Origin: JBBQVS01 sp963792705
GTDB taxonomy: Bacteria > Chloroflexota > Ktedonobacteria > Ktedonobacterales > Ktedonobacteraceae
Direction: 5' to 3'
Length of the DNA stretch: 64,000 bases
Assembly: GCA_963792705.1 (NCBI GenBank)
Contig: CAWBXD010000011.1
Span: 1,010,135-1,074,134 of the forward strand
Shown piece after piece: positions 51,667 through 61,000 of the stretch (position 1 is the stretch's first letter; every line of letters begins with the position of its first letter). A program made the position numbers and the translations under genes. The notes under the pieces were generated by a model, which saw only the letters and a list, made by a program, of their open reading frames with translations, was not told the origin of the DNA and did no database searches.

Positions 51667-52815
51667 ATGGAGCCTATAGAGAACCTACAATTGCAGGGTG
51701 TCACACGCCGCTTTGGAACAACGACCGCCCTGGCAGATTTTAACCTGGAGATTCCCGGTGGTACGTTTGTAACTCTGCTGGGACCGAGCGGTTGTGGCAA
51801 GACAACTGCGTTAAATTGCCTCGCGGGATTGTTAGAACTCAGCGATGGTCGTATTCTGCTCAACCACAAGCCCATTCAGAATGTACCTGCGGAGAAGCGC
51901 GGCTTTGGCATGGTCTTCCAGAACTATGCCCTTTTCCCGCATCTGACCGTTTTTCGTAATGTGAGTTATGGACTGGAAATCCGTGGTGTCCCAAAGCCTG
52001 AACGCGAGAAACGCGTCCATCGCGCACTGGCACAGGTCCACCTTGATGCCTTTGAAGCACGCTTCCCTGCACAATTGAGCGGAGGTCAACAGCAGCGGCT
52101 CGCCTTTGCACGTACCATTGTCCTCGAACCCAAACTTCTGCTTTTGGATGAACCGCTCTCGAACCTGGATGCCAACCTACGCAACGAAATGCGCCTTGAG
52201 ATAAAGCGTTTACATGAGGAGCTACATCTGACTACTGTGTATGTCACACACGATCAATCTGAGGCCCTATCAATGTCTGATCGTGTGATTGTTATGCGTC
52301 AAGGGTCCATCGAACAAGCAGACACACCGCAGGAGATATATACACACCCGAAAAGTCTGTTTGTAGCTCACTTCATGGGCTATGCCAACCGCTTACCTGT
52401 CACTCTTGTTGAACGTACAGATGAACAATTTGTGGTACAAACGGCGACTGGTGTCACGTTACATGCTAGCACAACAAGTGAAGAGAGCAACGATTGGCAT
52501 ATAGGCCAACATTTCATAGCCTGTTTTAGACCTGATGAGACACTGGCAGACCCAACTCCTCTTGCCAACAAGATGCAAGGAAAGGCCCACCTCACAGAAT
52601 ATATTGGCAAGGCATTTGAGGTTGTCGTGCGCGTAGAGGATGATGAAGAGACGCAACTCTTCGTGTATAGCCAACAGCCAGTCGAAAGTGGTGCAAACAT
52701 TTCCTTTTCTATACGGCCAGAGCGATTGCTGCTCTTTCCCACTACTGACACGTTCGCGTTAAATAGCATATCCCCACACATGAGCGAAGTGTCTGCGACA
52801 AAAGGAGGGGTATAA
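51667..52815 (+). CDS. ABC transporter ATP-binding protein (PotA/FbpC type)
   Basis: A 382-residue importer ATPase. Walker A GPSGCGKTT (near 38), Q-loop MVFQNYALFPHLTV, signature LSGGQQQRLAFARTI (near 136), Walker B LLLLDEPLSNLDANLR, H-loop VTHDQSEALSMSD, and a C-terminal TOBE-like regulatory domain (ISFSIRPERLLLFP). The group serves polyamine, iron, sulfate or sugar importers. The ATG at 51667 is preferred to an in-frame TTG four codons earlier. It is the third gene of the LacI-linked operon. Confidence 0.94.
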   Translation: MEPIENLQLQGVTRRFGTTTALADFNLEIPGGTFVTLLGPSGCGKTTALNCLAGLLELSDGRILLNHKPIQNVPAEKRGFGMVFQNYALFPHLTVFRNVSYGLEIRGVPKPEREKRVHRALAQVHLDAFEARFPAQLSGGQQQRLAFARTIVLEPKLLLLDEPLSNLDANLRNEMRLEIKRLHEELHLTTVYVTHDQSEALSMSDRVIVMRQGSIEQADTPQEIYTHPKSLFVAHFMGYANRLPVTLVERTDEQFVVQTATGVTLHASTTSEESNDWHIGQHFIACFRPDETLADPTPLANKMQGKAHLTEYIGKAFEVVVRVEDDEETQLFVYSQQPVESGANISFSIRPERLLLFPTTDTFALNSISPHMSEVSATKGGV

Positions 52816-52818
52816 ACT

Positions 52819-53703
52819 ATGTCTGTGAGTCAGCGTCGTCAACCTCTACATATTAGTTGGAGTTCAATTGTGCTCTCCTTACCAGCAGTCGTGATTGTAC
52901 TCATCCTGTTTGTGTATCCTTTTATCTTCGGCTTTAACCTGAGTTTGCAGAATGCTGATGGTAGTGGTCCAACACTCACGAACTATGCCCAGTTCTTCAC
53001 AGACAGTCGTCAGGTAGATACCATTCGTGTCACCTTTTTCGTATCTTTACCTGTGACATTATTGAGTATCGCAGTCAGTATTCCCTTAGCATACTTTATG
53101 CGACACGGCATTCGATTTGAGCGTCTGATCACCATTTGTCTCATCTTGCCGATGACGCTTGGTACAGTACTGGTTGCACAAGCGATGCAAGCATATTTTG
53201 GTCCTATTGGCTGGTTCAATCAAATGGTGCGTACACTCCTGCATCTTTCGGCACCACTCCCACTATTACACAACTGGTTAGGAGTTGAAATCGCTCTCTT
53301 TATTCTCGGCTTCCCTTTCGTATTTCTCATGATCGTTGGCTATATGTCTGCAATCAGTCCCGACTTAGAGCGAGCAAGCCGAATGTTAGGTGCAAGTTCA
53401 TGGCAAACCTTTTGGCGTGTTATCTTTCCCCTCTCACTTCCTGGTATAGCGGTCGCCTTTTGCTTAAACTTTGTCTCAAACTTTGGTGTCTTTCCCACAG
53501 CCGAACTCGTGGGCGATCCTAGTGGAGCGACTCGTGTGCTCTCGATTGCGGCTTACGACGCGTATAGTGCGCCCAACTATCCACAAGCGACGACTATTGC
53601 GCTTGTAATGGGTGTATTGGAATTGCTGGTCGTAGCGTTTGTATTCGCCCTACGTAATCGTTTAGCACGGACCGCCGTCATTAGTGGTGGGAAGGGAGTA
53701 TAA
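52819..53703 (+). CDS. ABC transporter permease 1
   Basis: A 294-residue permease with six helices. The cytoplasmic EAA loop that contacts the ATPase is ISPDLERASRMLGASSWQTFWRVIFPLSLPG (near 178-208). The ATG lies 3 bp after the ATPase gene's stop, with AAAGGAGGGG upstream, so the two are tightly coupled. It should form a heterodimeric channel with the next gene's product. Confidence 0.93.
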   Translation: MSVSQRRQPLHISWSSIVLSLPAVVIVLILFVYPFIFGFNLSLQNADGSGPTLTNYAQFFTDSRQVDTIRVTFFVSLPVTLLSIAVSIPLAYFMRHGIRFERLITICLILPMTLGTVLVAQAMQAYFGPIGWFNQMVRTLLHLSAPLPLLHNWLGVEIALFILGFPFVFLMIVGYMSAISPDLERASRMLGASSWQTFWRVIFPLSLPGIAVAFCLNFVSNFGVFPTAELVGDPSGATRVLSIAAYDAYSAPNYPQATTIALVMGVLELLVVAFVFALRNRLARTAVISGGKGV

Positions 53704-53707
53704 AACG

Positions 53708-54658
53708 ATGGCACATCAAACAGGTACAGGCCCATTAGAGACAATCGCTCCTGCCACCGTCGCTATGGCAACCAATCAAGGCGTAAAGAGTCGCAAACAC
53801 AAAGCGAGTGATCGCGTCGTAAGACGCACAAAGTTCTCCTGGATCGGCTTGATTTTTTACGTCATCATCGGTTTCTTCATGCTCAACTTAGTCGGATTGA
53901 TAGGAGCCGTAGTCGTTGACTCCTTTGGCACAAGTTGGTTTAATACGTGGCTCCCCTCCTCGTTTACCACCCAATGGTACACCTCTCTGTCCGACGACCA
54001 CGACATAGGCCAACTCCTGTCCAGTACGCTCTTTGTCGCGATTTGCACAACAGTATTGTCGCTGTTGATCGGATTGCCAGCATCGTATGTACTTGCACGA
54101 AAACAATTTCGCTTCAAGCCGCTCTTAACTGGCTTATATTTACTGCCAATGCTTGTGCCACCTCTAGCCTATGGTGTACCACTGGCAGCACTATTGTTGC
54201 AAGTAGATGTTGGTGGCTTCTTTGGTTATCCACTCATAAATGACGTGCTCATCAATATTGTACCCATTGTCCCGTTTGTAATTCTTATTCTCACACCCTT
54301 TATTGAGCAGTTAGACCCTACTCTTGAGTCAGCCAGCAGAATGCTTGGCGCGAACCGCCTTCAGACATTTTTGCGTGTGCTCTTGCCACTCATCATTCCT
54401 GGTCTCTTAACAGCGGGAGTGCTGGCGGTTGTACGTGCAATCGCGATGTTCGAGTTAACCTTCCTGGTCGCGCAAGTCCCAATGCAGGATACACTCGTCG
54501 TAGCATTGTTTGGCGATGCATTCGGAGCAGGTATTCGTGCGAATCAATCAATTGATGCCCTAGCGGTTATCTACATGCTAACTACGATGTCACTGCTAGG
54601 TATTGGGTTAATCTTCGTCAAACCAACTCAGTTTGTAGTACGCCTGAAAGGACAATAA
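53708..54658 (+). CDS. ABC transporter permease 2
   Basis: A 316-residue permease. A polar N-terminal extension of about 40 residues (with KSRKHKASDRVVRRTK) precedes six helices. The EAA loop is LDPTLESASRMLGANRLQTFLRVLLPLIIPG (near 207-237). The ATG at 53708 follows GAAGGGAG and lies 4 bp after permease 1. It completes the type I importer. Confidence 0.93.
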   Translation: MAHQTGTGPLETIAPATVAMATNQGVKSRKHKASDRVVRRTKFSWIGLIFYVIIGFFMLNLVGLIGAVVVDSFGTSWFNTWLPSSFTTQWYTSLSDDHDIGQLLSSTLFVAICTTVLSLLIGLPASYVLARKQFRFKPLLTGLYLLPMLVPPLAYGVPLAALLLQVDVGGFFGYPLINDVLINIVPIVPFVILILTPFIEQLDPTLESASRMLGANRLQTFLRVLLPLIIPGLLTAGVLAVVRAIAMFELTFLVAQVPMQDTLVVALFGDAFGAGIRANQSIDALAVIYMLTTMSLLGIGLIFVKPTQFVVRLKGQ

Positions 54659-54662
54659 GAAG

Positions 54663-55424
54663 ATGGAAATAAACTTACAGGGAAAAATCGCGCTTGTCAC
54701 GGGAGCAGGTGCTGGTATAGGTCAAGCTATTGCAATTGTGCTTGCCAGTGCGGGAAGCACTGTAATCGTCAACTATCGCAAAAACGTAGAGGGGGCACAA
54801 GAGACACTGGCACGTATAGAGGATGCTGGTGGTAATGGATTCACGTATGCTGCTAATGTCGCGCAAGCATCTGAGGTTCGAGTGCTGATAGATGAAATTT
54901 CTCGAAGGTTTGGACGCCTGGATATCCTGGTGAACAACGCAGGCGGACTGGTCAAGCGTGAAGCCATAGCGAACATGAGCGAAGAGCTATGGGACGAAGT
55001 GATGAATATCAATGTGAGAAGCACGTTTTTGTGTTGCCAGGCCGCGCTTCCCTTAATGAGTGGACATAACTGGGGACGTATTATCAATCTCTCATCGCTT
55101 GCGGCTCATGATGGTGGTGGTCCAGGAGCTGCCCACTACGCAGCAGCGAAGGCAGCGATTCTCACGTTTACTAAGGGACTCGCAAAAGAGGTGGCAGCAC
55201 AGGGTATTACTGCGAATTGTGTCGCCCCTGGCCTCATCAATACCGCATTTCACGACACCTTTACCACGCCACAGGCGCGTCAGGCTATGGTCGGAAATAC
55301 GCCACTTTCGCGGGAAGGCCAGCCACTAGATGTTGCAAGCACTGTTTTGTTCCTCACCTCCGATCTTTCAGCCTTTATTACGGGTGAGACCATCAATATT
55401 AACGGAGGTTTACGAATGTGCTAA
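54663..55424 (+). CDS. SDR family oxidoreductase
   Basis: A 253-residue classical SDR: TGAGAGIGQAIAIVLA at 12, NNAGG at about 90, INLSSLAAHDG near 139 with catalytic Ser, and HYAAAKAA (Tyr/Lys) near 155-160. The end ITGETINING is typical of the FabG/glucose dehydrogenase branch. Substrate unknown. Located 4 bp after the permease gene, it is the last gene of the LacI-linked operon and may oxidise or reduce the imported compound. Confidence 0.93.
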   Translation: MEINLQGKIALVTGAGAGIGQAIAIVLASAGSTVIVNYRKNVEGAQETLARIEDAGGNGFTYAANVAQASEVRVLIDEISRRFGRLDILVNNAGGLVKREAIANMSEELWDEVMNINVRSTFLCCQAALPLMSGHNWGRIINLSSLAAHDGGGPGAAHYAAAKAAILTFTKGLAKEVAAQGITANCVAPGLINTAFHDTFTTPQARQAMVGNTPLSREGQPLDVASTVLFLTSDLSAFITGETININGGLRMC

Positions 55425-55845
55425 ATTGAATATTGGCAATCTTAACGTCTTTATCTAATTGATGGCTAGATATTTCATGATTTTCCCTCGTATGTGGGTT
55501 ATTGGACGTCAGTCCTTCACTAGATTGTTCGTGGACAGACAGCCGTTCCTGATTATCTTTGATCTCTACGTTGCTTATTGTACTGCGCTCTTTTATGTGT
55601 ACACTCATGCCCTCAGATAATGGAAGGACTTCACGTACCACTTACATCTATTCCCTCATGTATTATAAAAACACACAAACAGAAACGTATGATCTGAATT
55701 GGTGCTAATAATCCAGACCATACGTTTTTGTTTATAATATCCTACACCTGAAACCGCGTTTACAACGATAATGTTATTGGACAGCGTGTCTACACAGTGT
55801 AAGACTTTGTTTTAATTGTAAGACTTTATTTTACGAATACAAAAA
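55425..55845. other. Non-coding stretch between the ABC operon and the mobile element
   Basis: About 420 A+T-rich bases. A hairpin at about 55677-55732 (ACAAACAGAAACGTATG against CATACGTTTTTGTTT) ending in a T-rich run could terminate the ABC operon. Two direct repeats, TGTAAGACTTTGTTTTA at 55798-55814 and TGTAAGACTTTATTTTA at 55817-55833, lie just outside the element's left end. A leftward frame at 55399-55641 starts with GTG after GAGGGAA but overlaps the SDR gene's end and resembles nothing; I do not call it. Confidence 0.5.
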
Positions 55846-55854
55846 TGTATACAC

Positions 55855-55992
55855 GGAATTAAGTTGTCCCGCTATTTGGAATTAAGTTGTTCCTAAAGTT
55901 GATAGTACCACACTCAAACTCATGTTACAAAACTCAACATTATCTCTACATCCTCTTCTGGAAACTCCTAAGTTATGGAATTAAGTTGTCCC
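55855..55992. repeat. Left-end transposase binding sites (three copies)
   Basis: GGAATTAAGTTGTCCC at 55855-55870, GGAATTAAGTTGTTCC at 55878-55893, and GGAATTAAGTTGTCCC at 55977-55992. Start-to-start spacings are 23 and 99 bp. Confidence 0.85.
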
Positions 55993-56250
55993 TTTAACAG
56001 AAATATGTGAGATGAAGACATGAGTCAATTGTTCTAATCACCTCCAACAAGAGGTTTAATTGTCGAGAAATCATGCTGCTGAAAATCCGGATTTTTGGAT
56101 GCATGATCTGATCAACCAGTACTCTATGGCACAACGGCTTGCGAATATAGATATGTTTCTTTATCCCGTGTTCTCAAGCAAACATGATTGGCCCCATGTA
56201 CCACGGGTATCAGCGCATCCTCTTCTTTGCCCGTATTATCGTTTCTATCT

Positions 56251-56445
56251 CTACAACCCCAGTTGTATCGTAACAACACTACCGTTCTTGTCGATGGAAA
56301 AGGTAGTACAGCAATGAACGCAGTGGTACTGGATGTTTCCCATATCATCGCGATGAAAAATTGCATTATCTTTGATGTCTACCAGTATAGTAGCCTGCTT
56401 TCTGCAACGAGGGCAGATATGATACTTAACATCTTGAGGTTCCAT
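56251..56445 (-). CDS. Small zinc-ribbon protein
   Basis: A 64-residue protein with two CxxC pairs, ICPRC (residues about 10-13) and HCVHC (about 41-44), spaced as in a zinc ribbon. The hydrophilic beta-rich remainder (ATILVDIKDNAIFH, TTFSIDKNGSVVTIQL) fits. AGAGGAG lies 8 nt before the ATG at 56445, which strongly supports translation. It could bind nucleic acid or protein. It is within the putative mobile element and is the last of three small leftward genes. Confidence 0.72.
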   Translation of the reverse strand: MEPQDVKYHICPRCRKQATILVDIKDNAIFHRDDMGNIQYHCVHCCTTFSIDKNGSVVTIQLGL

Positions 56446-56487
56446 GCCTGTTGCTCCTCTTGCCTTGCCACTCTGAAGTAGGACTCT

Positions 56488-56530
56488 CCAAGGTCAGAGT
56501 CAATTGCGAAGATGTTGGCTCTGACTTTGG
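56488..56530. terminator. Hairpin upstream of the zinc-ribbon gene
   Basis: CCAAGGTCAGAGTCAA at 56488-56503 pairs with TTGGCTCTGACTTTGG at 56515-56530 (14 of 16 pairs). It lies after the membrane peptide gene and before the zinc-ribbon gene on the leftward strand. It may be a terminator or an mRNA structure; no strong U-tract follows. Confidence 0.45.
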
Positions 56531-56615
56531 AATAATCTCAAGCATACAATCTCTTTCAGATGTTAGTTATTCTTAACAAGAACAACCATCCCGATAGCCA
56601 CTTACAATGGAAACT

Positions 56616-56705
56616 CTATCGGATGACAGGTGGCTTGGAGAGCGATACTCCCATGACCAATCCTACAATAAATGAGATCAACATAAGAATTATGATGGTT
56701 TCCAT
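56616..56705 (-). CDS. 29-residue single-helix membrane peptide
   Basis: A very short frame: ATG at 56705, TAG at 56616-56618. The sequence starts METIIILMLISFIVGLVMGV and ends SLSKPPVIR, that is a 20-residue hydrophobic helix with a basic tail. AGGAGG lies 8 nt before the ATG, a near-perfect ribosome site, so I think it is real. Size and layout resemble small membrane toxins of the TisB/Ldr kind or small regulatory membrane peptides, but there is no sequence match to claim. It lies between two other small leftward genes inside the mobile element. Confidence 0.62.
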   Translation of the reverse strand: METIIILMLISFIVGLVMGVSLSKPPVIR

Positions 56706-56799
56706 GCTGTGCAACCTCCTACTATCATAGGTTGAAGACATCCAAATGAGATATCTCTTACTAACAGGTTAGCTTACTCAGGGGCAATATAATTTTAAT

Positions 56800-57192
56800 C
56801 TACCTTCTTGGACTTTGTACGTATGCATCTGCAAAGATGCCGTTTGAGACTAAAGGGGTTAGCAATTTTAGAAGCTCTAGAAGATCTGGGAGATCCTCTA
56901 CATATATGACTTCTTCCGAACTGAGAGAAATTATCCTGATAAGGTATTCAGGAGCTTTCCCGTTTCCGGTATAGGAATATATTGAAGAGAGAAGTCCAGA
57001 ATAATCGGACGGAATAGGTGTTGGACCTAAGTTGAGCCACACACTGTCATACTCTCGAAGGCTTTGGCGCCGAGTGGCATGGCGAGGATTAGTTGAGGTC
57101 AGAAGGGATCCTAAATTTCGCAAGGGATTCTTGTTCCTTGTCCATTCTCCACGGTGGTAGAACCATACATTTTCTTCCGATCTATTTGACAT
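56800..57192 (-). CDS. Hypothetical protein of the mobile element
   Basis: A 130-residue soluble protein with no recognised family. The start MSNRSEENVWFYHRGEWTRNKN is polar; the middle has SVWLNLGPTPIPSDYSGLLSSIYSY, and the C-terminal part YLIRIISLSSEEVIYVEDLPDLLELLKLLTPLVSNG is alpha/beta-like. CAGGAGAAAG lies 8 nt before the ATG at 57192, good evidence for translation. It is transcribed away from the STAND gene and is first of three small leftward genes. Confidence 0.72.
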   Translation of the reverse strand: MSNRSEENVWFYHRGEWTRNKNPLRNLGSLLTSTNPRHATRRQSLREYDSVWLNLGPTPIPSDYSGLLSSIYSYTGNGKAPEYLIRIISLSSEEVIYVEDLPDLLELLKLLTPLVSNGIFADAYVQSPRR

Positions 57193-58002
57193 GCATCTTT
57201 CTCCTGTTGCTCTTTATGACCTAGTCAAAACTTGATACAAGTATTCTGAGCAATCTCACTTACTCCGAGTTCAGTACTCTCTTGAGGCACTACTGAACGA
57301 GGAATGCATTTCGGCAATAAATCGACAATGTACATGTTAGGGCTTACACTATTTGATCTACATAGACATTGTTGTCATGAGAAGGGTAAAAAATTGTTTG
57401 AGTTCTCACGATGGAATCTTCCCTACTGTATAAAAACGTCTGAGTAGAACGTATGCTATTGTGTACATCAAGTTCAGAGTATTTGACTCCTACTCTCAGC
57501 AACCTACAGTTTAAAAGGACTCTACTTCGTGAAAATCACTGTACTCCCTTGCATTGGACTTCTTTTTATCTTTCAAACCACACTAATATTAAACGCAATA
57601 TACTAATCGCATACTATATATACCAGTATACTATACCAGACAACTTTTTTCAAGGGGAATTGGCTATGTTTGTACAGAAGATAGCGATACATGCAGTAAA
57701 TCACTAAACATCCATGAATTGATATACAACAACAAAGATAGGCTCCACTCAAAGGACGCAAGAGAGCAGTTTTCATCAAGTGTACACAATGTTGTAACAC
57801 CTCTTGCGTTTGATTAGACAATGTAGTAGAATACCAGTATACATTCTCTGGTATATTTTTCTCATTCGTAAGACATATAGAACGTGTTTTGATATTTGCG
57901 CCCGCGGTTTAAACGCTGCGAGATTTATACATAATTATTTTCTTAGGGATAGGACTCGTTCGGGATTTTATACTATCAGTACAATGAATTAGAAAGTCTG
58001 TG
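57193..58002. promoter_or_regulatory. Divergent control region of the second STAND gene
   Basis: About 800 A+T-rich bases without a convincing long gene. ATACCAGTATAC occurs at 57620-57631, followed by TATACCAG at 57632-57639. A palindrome ATACCAG (57831-57837) with CTGGTAT (57848-57854) uses the same motif. These look like binding sites for one regulator, perhaps the XRE domain of the STAND protein itself. A 13-codon frame at 57666-57707 starts with ATG after AAGGGGA and could be a leader peptide. The STAND gene's own ribosome site is weak. Confidence 0.5.
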
Positions 58003-61000
58003 ATGACTATGAATAGCTTCTCTGAATTCCTCGAAGAACTTCGTAAGGTACAACGAATAAGTAAAAGAGAGTTGGCAAATAAAGCTGGTCTTACTCCTGG
58101 CTATATCAGCCATCTAACTCGTGGAGACCGTTCTGCTCCTTCAAAGGAAACACTTGAAGCCTTAGCTGAGGCATTAGAACTTAATGATGAAGTACGAACG
58201 CAATTTTTTCAAAAAGCAGGTTTCTCTTCGGCAATCACATCCAGCACATCTGCATTTTCGATCAAACATGTTGTTAAAGATGAGCGTAGCATTACGGTAT
58301 CCCAAAAAGATTGGGGAGAGGTACCTAACGTACAGATTTTCTACGGGCGAGAAGAAGAGCGGACTACGTTGGAACAATGGACTATTAAAGACCGTTGCCA
58401 ATTGGTTGCTGTTACAGGTATAGGTGGGGTAGGTAAAACGACCCTCACTGCGAAGTTAGCCGAACAAGTACAGGAGCAGTTCGAATATATATTTTGGCGT
58501 TCTTTGCACAATATCCCATCTTTAGAGAGCATTCTAAAGGATTTCTTAGGGCTTCTTGCAACAGAGCAACAAAGGCAAGATATATCTACAAACGTAGAAG
58601 ATCAACTTGGTCAACTACTTCCCTATCTACGTAAACATCGCTGTCTGATCGTGTTGGATAATTTCGATACAATCTTACAAGGAAATATTCGTGTAGGCCA
58701 ATATAGACCAGGATATGAAGACTACAGCCAACTGCTTAGTCTTTTGGGTGAGACAAGGCATCAAAGCTGTCTTATATTAACTAGTAGAGAAAAGCCACAG
58801 GAGGTTGCCCGCTTAGAAGGAACTAATCTTCCTATTCGTTCGCTACGACTTCCCGGTGTTGGACAATTGGAAGGACAGGCTATTCTCAGGGATGGAGGCT
58901 TATACGGATCGGACGAAGGGTGTTCGGAACTTACTAGCTTTTACTCAGGAAATCCTCTTGCACTAAAGTTACTAGCAGAGTATATTCGAGAAGTGTTTGA
59001 TGGTGATATCAATGGTTTCTTGAAAAAGAAGGAATTAATTTTCGGTGGTATTCATGATCTCTTCGAGCAACAATTTCAACGCCTCTCTCCTTTAGAAGAA
59101 GAGGTTATATACTGGATAGCAATAAATCGTGAAGTAATATCACTGGATGATTTACAGGCATATATGGTGCATTCCGTGCCAGAAAGGGAGTTGCTGATAG
59201 CGTTAGGTTCTCTGCGCCAAAGATCAATGATTGATACTGAAGGAACTGCAAGATTTATTCTTCAACCAGTGATCATGGAATATGTGACAGAAAAATTCTT
59301 CACTAAGATGTTTGAAGAGATAGATTTAGAGCAACTGAAGTTACTTAAAAATCATGCCTTAACCATAGCGCAAGCCAAAGACTACGTAAGAAATAGTCAA
59401 ATACTTCTTATCCTTGAACCACTGATACATTTGCTTTTGAGCAAGTATCAAAGAGATAAATGTGAGGCTAAATTAGGGAAAATTCTCTCCTTATTACGGG
59501 ATGCACTTCCACAGCAGTCTGGATACGCCGCAGGCAACATTCTCAATCTTCTCATACATATGGGATATGATCTTCGGGGCTATAATTTTTCTTCACTGAC
59601 TGTCTGGCAAGCATCTTTGCAAAATGCGGATTTACAAGAGGTCAACTTTGCTAATGCTGATCTTTCAAAATCTGTCTTTACTGGTTCCTTCGGAAGCATT
59701 TTTTCGGTCGCCTTGAGTCCTGATGGTCAACTGCTTGCAGCTGGAACTGCGAATAGCGAAATTCGCATGTGGAGAATGAATAGCGACACTCCACTCCTTA
59801 CTTACAGGGATCACACTGATTGGGTACGTTCAGTGGCATTCAGCCCTGATGGAAAGACGCTTGCCAGTGGAAGTGAAGACAAAACAGTGCGCTTATGGGA
59901 TGCAATCACTGGCGAATGTCTTCAGGTTTTACACGGTCACAGCAATCGTGTATGTGCCATAGCTTTTAGTCCTGATGGAAAGACGCTTGCTAGTGGAAGC
60001 GATGATCGAACTATACGCTTCTGGAATACAGTTACTGGTAAGTGTAATCAAGTTCTTCAAGCACATGACGGGTGGGTTTATGCAGTGACATTCAGCCCTG
60101 ATGGAAAGACGCTTGCCAGTGGAAGTGAAGACAAAACAGTGCGCTTATGGGATGCAATCACTGGCGAATGTCTTCAGGTTTTACACGGTCACAGCAATCG
60201 TGTATGTGCCATAGCTTTTAGTCCTGATGGAAAGACGCTTGCTAGTGGAAGCGATGATCGAACTATACGCTTCTGGAATACAGTTACTGGTAAGTGTAAT
60301 CAAGTTCTTCAAGCGCACGATGGATGTATATATGCAGTGACATTCAGCCCTGATGGAAAGACGCTTGCCAGTGGAAGTGAAGACAAAACGGTGCGCTTAT
60401 GGGATGCGAATACTGGCGAATGTCTTCGGGTTTTACATGGTCATGGCGATTGGGTAAGGTCTATAGCTTTCAGTCCTAAGGAAGGAATCTTAGTTAGCGG
60501 AAGCGAGGATCAAACTATACGCTTCTGGGAGATGAGTACGGGTCGGTGTACTAGAGTGTTAATTGGAAAAACGTACTGGGTTTACTCTGTTGCCTTTAGT
60601 CCCGAGGGTAAAAATTTGGTAAGCGGAGGAGAAGATCAGAACATCTACGTTTGGGAGATTAGTTCTGGAAATCGTATCCAAGTCCTGTCGGTGTATAGTA
60701 AAGTTCGTTGCGTCACCTTTAGCCCAAACGGACAAATCTTAGCAAGTGGTAGTGATGATCATTTGATACGCTTCTGGGAAGTCGGCTCTGGTAAATGTGT
60801 ACAGACCTTGTACGGCCATAATGATTGGGTACGTTCAGTTACGTTCAATCCAGATAGCAGCTTACTAGCGAGTAGCAGCGAAGATCAAACTATACGCTTG
60901 TGGGAGGTTAGTTCTGGTAAATGTGTACAGATACTTCATGGCCATAATGATTGGGTCTACGCCGTTACCTTTAGCCCTGATGGTGATTTCTTAGCAAGTG

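Noticed and set aside
55399..55641. Leftward frame of 80 codons after the SDR gene, GTG start after GAGGGAA
   Set aside because: Overlaps the SDR end, resembles no family and reads like non-coding DNA; the ribosome site alone is not enough.
57603..57821. Leftward cysteine-rich 72-codon frame before STAND gene 2
   Set aside because: TTG start without ribosome site; lies over the operator-like repeats.
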